This document shows positions 60,604 to 64,000 of a stretch of 64,000 bases of DNA, piece after piece (the first letter of the stretch is position 1; each line of letters begins with the position of its first letter). The translations under genes and the position numbers were made by a program. Source of the DNA: Hyaloscypha bicolor E. Its lineage: Eukaryota; Ascomycota; Leotiomycetes; Helotiales; Hyaloscyphaceae. Location of the stretch: the NCBI RefSeq assembly GCF_002865645.1, contig NW_020194521.1:186001-250000 (forward strand). The letters run 5' to 3'. The notes below the pieces were generated by a model. The model searched no databases. It was not told the DNA's origin and saw nothing but the letters and a program-made list of their open reading frames with translations.

Positions 60604-62088
60604 CTAACTGGACAGCGGGATTCTCTCTTTCCGCGTTGAGTGAAGATAATGGTAGACGGCGGCCAGTGCATCCTTCAATTGCTTTTCTTCTAGCTCCGAG
60701 ATTTTCGACAGCAAAGCTTCGGAGCAAGAACCAGTGGACTCTCCTTCCCTTTTGCGCAAACAAGGCAGATCATCCACGAAACCCTTATTGAACAACATCT
60801 GGCAGTTGGCGCAGAGACAATGCTTGAGGGTTTTGGTAATATCTTCGCGGGTTCTTCGAAATCGATTATTATCCGGGTATAACATTTTTGCTACTACATG
60901 AGCTGCAGCGTAGTCTCCTGCCAGAAGGACTCCTACCGCACCCATAAGGGAGCTCTTTGGTTGAGCACAAGTGGGTACCCCAGAAATGGCCTCTTTGGAA
61001 TTGGCTAACCACCGCGGTTGAGACGCAGCTTCGATGGCATTTGTGATAAGGCCAAAACCACCAAGAGCAAAATACAACTGCCGACTTCGAATATTCATCC
61101 ATCCGATTATAACGATCTGAAAAGCCAAGACAATAAACGATAACCCAGAAGTAAATAGTCTTAGCAAGTCCGTTGTGTCTCGTAGAGCTTGACTATCCCA
61201 ACAGAACTCTTCCAAGCTAATAGCTGTGCCGTCTAACTTTGCTTCTCGGATGATAAGTACCTCCATGCTATCATATCCCCGATGCAAGACCATAGGGCTT
61301 GGGTAGTGAATATTATAAAGCCTATGGTTCCAAGCCTCGTATCGTGGGGTTATCGATGCTAAAAGAAGGCCTTGTCCAACTATGGCGATCATAAATGCTA
61401 CGAATACCTCAAATGTCCAGTTAAAGAAGCCCAGCACAAATGATATGGTAAGCTGTGCCATCAAGCAAAAGCATTGCAGCCAAAATTCCCAGCTATCTTG
61501 CAAACGTAGTGCAGAGATATCGACATCCACCACTCCAACCTCTCGTGTGACGCTGTATTTTTCGTCGACGGATTGCAAACGACGCTCTTCGCGAGGACCT
61601 TTGCTCCATACCTGCCAAATGTTTTGCAGGATGATATTTGAAGCATTATGACTTGCCCCCGAATCGAGGTTCGTTAGGATCAAGCCGTCCGTTATGGCAC
61701 CTTCAGGGGGGCGATCGAAAATCAGATTCGGTGGGCCGGCCGACCGATTCATTGCAGCAAATAGCGATCCTGCGAGTGGAGTCCAACCGGGCGATATGGG
61801 GAATAGCCATTGCTTCCAGTGAGTCCGACGAGAGCGAAATCGAGACCAAACGACTTTCCAAATCGTAGCTTCGCCCAAGAGCATAAGCACGGATGTCACG
61901 TCAAGGTTCGATCGGTCTTCAAACATCCCCATTAGTGATCGTGTGACGATCCGATCGTCGACTTCTTGTGGCGGGTGATGGGTATAGGAGCCCCAGCAGT
62001 GCAGAACAAGCCAAGCTAGATGTGAAAGTATTGCGCGTGAAGAAAGCAACCAAATTAGGATGAGTTGAGTACGTTGGGGGAACTTCAA
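60604..62088 (-). CDS. Multi-pass membrane protein, paralogue B (unknown family)
   Basis: A 494-residue paralogue of the product of 55122-56630, with the same motif order. It has an N-terminal hydrophobic segment (about 8-32), VTSVLMLLGEATIWK (64-78), FRSRRTHWKQW (84-94), SPGWTPLAGSLFA (99-111), LILTNLDSGASHNASN (136-151), membrane segments at about 203-222, 226-246, 311-330 and 336-352, EEFCWDSQALRD (293-304), KMLYPDNNRF (401-410) and CLCANC (424-429, same CxxC position). The N-terminus and C-terminal tail diverge, while the central ~350 residues are clearly homologous. Same strand as gene A, with the HET gene between them on the opposite strand. No RIP-type stops. Duplication of a membrane gene around a HET gene suggests, but does not prove, a linked role. 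Confidence 0.8.
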   Translation of the reverse strand: MKFPQRTQLILIWLLSSRAILSHLAWLVLHCWGSYTHHPPQEVDDRIVTRSLMGMFEDRSNLDVTSVLMLLGEATIWKVVWSRFRSRRTHWKQWLFPISPGWTPLAGSLFAAMNRSAGPPNLIFDRPPEGAITDGLILTNLDSGASHNASNIILQNIWQVWSKGPREERRLQSVDEKYSVTREVGVVDVDISALRLQDSWEFWLQCFCLMAQLTISFVLGFFNWTFEVFVAFMIAIVGQGLLLASITPRYEAWNHRLYNIHYPSPMVLHRGYDSMEVLIIREAKLDGTAISLEEFCWDSQALRDTTDLLRLFTSGLSFIVLAFQIVIIGWMNIRSRQLYFALGGFGLITNAIEAASQPRWLANSKEAISGVPTCAQPKSSLMGAVGVLLAGDYAAAHVVAKMLYPDNNRFRRTREDITKTLKHCLCANCQMLFNKGFVDDLPCLRKREGESTGSCSEALLSKISELEEKQLKDALAAVYHYLHSTRKERIPLSS

Positions 62089-62281
62089 ATTTGACCCTCC
62101 CTAGTTCGATTCACGTGTGATTTATGGTTATGTATTCTGCCGCGCGCAATGGCGATCTGCACGGGGCAGTGCACTCGGCCGAGCCCCAGCCTCCCTCACT
62201 CAGCTCGGCCATTCAAAGCACGGACATGGCCGTCAAAAGTCGGGATAACATCAGATCATACCGTGTCCCGTGGTCTAATTT
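62089..62281. other. Short intergenic region upstream of membrane gene B
   Basis: Holds the gene B promoter. A TTCACGTGTG motif lies near 62111. No other structure was seen. Confidence 0.4.
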
Positions 62282-63439
62282 TGGATTTTCGACGTATATC
62301 GTCCAATTAAAGGCTACCTGGCCCAGGCCCACCACAGGAAGCCTGTAGAAGCCTGGCGAAGCCGATTGTTACAGCGCTTGGGCGTTAGAGTGGATCTGCC
62401 AAACGGTTGCTTCAGCCTACTTGTATTGCCCTGTAGGCACCATGCACCACTGCAATGAAAGGCCATTGCTCTCCTTGACTGGCTCCGGCTCATCACGCTT
62501 TGGCCTTGCTTCATCAACGTCGACTTCGAGATCCTGGGCATCGCCGGCTTTGGATTCTCTATCGTGGTACAGTCGATCCGATCCAAAAGCGACAAAACGG
62601 TCGCCCTTTTATATCCATAATAACTTTTTAACCACAACCCCGAGTAATTAATACTAAGTGATGCGATTATAGAATAGAACCAGACGAAAAATACCTATTA
62701 ATCAGATTTTTAATGCGATTTGTGGTTTATTAGTAATCGAGTTTTGAAGTGCACGGACGTTTCTTACTTTTTTGATTTCTGACCATACAAAACGCCAAAA
62801 TATTTCACGAAAGTCACGTGTACCTAAGTAAATAATAAATTAAACTTAGACTTATAAGGTCTTATGAGGCTCCTTAAGCTTCTATAAGCTTAGTATATCT
62901 AGTAAAAGCTTAAATTTTAAAAGTTACTACTAAAGAGAATATAAAGTATAAAAAGTTTATGATTTTAATCACGTGCAGCCTCGTATACTATACGAGATGT
63001 GATTTTTTACTCTTACAAAACGCCAAAATTTCTATGCGAGCTCGTATAAAAATGCTCACATGCTTTGTAACTTCTGTAATATTAAAGGTATTAAAAATCG
63101 GAGACCAAGGAAATAATTACTATAAGATATACGATAGTTCCGATTAATATGATTTATATCAATTAGTATTTTGGTAGACTTTTTTTTTTTTGTCGCTTTT
63201 GGATCGGATCGACTGTATTAGCACCCACGACTGTTATTCTGGCGGAACTGGTTCTTGGCGTCTTTTCGTACAAGAACAACTTCGGCGATTAGGTATGAGA
63301 GACGAATCCTCTGACTGCGAAAGTGGGAATCTGTGTGCTAAGACGATATGGGCTGATATCCAGTCAGACACCGCATGAACATGAAAAGAACCTTATTACT
63401 GCTGCTCTGTATGTATTCGCAACTCGTCCTTGCTTTTGA
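62282..63439 (+). pseudogene. Gene remnant split by a TIR element (unknown family)
   Basis: One frame on + runs from about 62282 to the TA at 62568-62569 and resumes exactly in frame at 63218 when the 646-bp element and one TA copy are removed. Left part: FDVYRPIKGYLAQAHH-like, then RLITLWPCFINVDFEILGIA (two pieces either side of the stop at 62456-62458, a TGA where TGG fits). Right part: LAPTTVILAELVLGVFSYKN, then TAG at 63290-63292 and TGA at 63296-63298, both also possible Trp codons. The central stretch is hydrophobic, membrane-like. I do not recognise the family; no start codon was identified, so an upstream exon may be missing. It is non-functional because of the insertion and stops. 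Confidence 0.65.
62570..63215. mobile_element. 646-bp TIR element (MITE-like) inserted in a gene remnant
   Basis: Terminal inverted repeats of 28 bp are perfect (62570-62597 and 63188-63215; outer end CAGTCGATCCGATCC). TA is duplicated on both sides (62568-62569 and 63216-63217), as in Tc1/mariner-like insertions. The interior is A/T-rich with no transposase frame, and has a ACAAAACGCCAAAAT word twice (about 62788 and 63016). Perfect TIRs suggest a fairly recent insertion or strong conservation. Confidence 0.88.
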
Positions 63440-63672
63440 GTGAATTTGGAGGTGGCTTACTGATTTGTGGATAGGTAGGTCAAATGTAGCAATGATGAAG
63501 TTGAGAAGCGGAGAGATACAGGGAAGAGAAGAAAATGAATTATAGAATTAAGTGGGGTGGTGGTATGCCTATTGTATAAATTTCTAATCAGAAAAGATCT
63601 ATCTAGATGAGATCCTAGAGTTTAATAAACAGTCGAAAGCGGAAGTGCTACCTTTGTCGCCTGATACTTAAT
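63440..63672. other. Intergenic, nothing recognised
   Basis: Short region between the split gene remnant and the partial gene at the right edge. No motif stood out. Confidence 0.4.
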
Positions 63673-63999
63673 CTAGATAAGAGTAAAGGTCTCCCAGGAC
63701 AGATCTCCGACAGTGATACCCTCAGGCGGCGGAGAAAACATCATAGACTGCTTGTCGAGAAAAGCCTCCTCAAAATGCAATTTCTCAACTAAAACGGGCC
63801 CGACAGGACGATATGTCGTCCTCCCAGATGCTTGGAAGACTTTCATGACTGCCAATCCATTGACGCTCTGACCTGGCAGGAAATTGTCAGAAATATTGCC
63901 GTCCAGAACAATAGCTTCATATTCCCATTCCTCTGGGGGTGTAGGCCATGTATTTTGGAAGAAGATGCGATAAACGCATCGATCAGCAAAAGACCCCAC
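63673..63999 (-). CDS. C-terminal part of an unknown protein (runs off the window)
   Basis: A minus-strand frame from the window edge to a TAG stop at 63673-63675, at least 109 codons. It is open to the right edge; its first codon there is GTG, not a fungal start, so the true start lies outside. The segment is soluble, with acidic and aromatic residues (EEWEYEAIVLDGN, RPVGPVLVEKLHFEEAFL). No domain was recognised. Confidence 0.5.
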   Translation of the reverse strand: MGSFADRCVYRIFFQNTWPTPPEEWEYEAIVLDGNISDNFLPGQSVNGLAVMKVFQASGRTTYRPVGPVLVEKLHFEEAFLDKQSMMFSPPPEGITVGDLSWETFTLI

Positions 64000-64000
64000 A

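Overview
The window looks like a chromosome segment of a filamentous ascomycete (Pezizomycotina). The reasons are a GH54 alpha-L-arabinofuranosidase with a fungal-type secretion signal, a HET-domain gene (a family essentially confined to Pezizomycotina), and very large A+T-dominated tracts with TpA excess and C-to-T / G-to-A changes between repeat copies. That pattern is the signature of repeat-induced point mutation (RIP). I saw no rRNA, tRNA or CRISPR.

Layout. About 1-19,600 is a RIP-degraded retrotransposon block. It holds two Ty3/Gypsy chromodomain elements delimited by LTRs and 5-bp target duplications (1081-8018 on +, 12934-19594 on -), separated by older relics. About 19,600-25,500 is a normal-composition gene island with a protein-kinase C-lobe pseudogene, weak small ORFs and an intact arabinofuranosidase B gene. 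About 25,500-40,430 is again RIP-degraded: a third, truncated Gypsy copy with a 300-bp solo-LTR-like insertion, then a partly tandem, unidentified repeat family ('element X') with a ~302-bp LTR-like block. About 40,430-41,640 is an unmutated island with a 51-bp coding-phase minisatellite. 41,640-48,330 is AT-rich relic sequence with a hairpin. 48,335-51,536 is a hardly mutated LTR-bounded element with no pol and many internal tandem repeats. 51,642-54,180 is a second copy of element X.

55,000-64,000 is a gene island. Two paralogous multi-pass membrane protein genes (55122-56630 and 60604-62088, both -) flank a HET-domain gene (57942-60245, +). The HET frame is broken by one in-frame TAG of the kind a CpA-to-TpA change produces. 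Further right, another reading frame is split by a 646-bp TIR element at a TA site. A partial C-terminal coding region runs off the right edge. A foldback TIR element lies in the promoter region between the first membrane gene and HET.

How the genes relate: only the HET/membrane-protein group suggests a shared role, possibly allorecognition or regulated cell death; this is inference from domain type and arrangement. The arabinofuranosidase is a stand-alone secreted plant-cell-wall enzyme. Everything else is dominated by transposon insertion and RIP.
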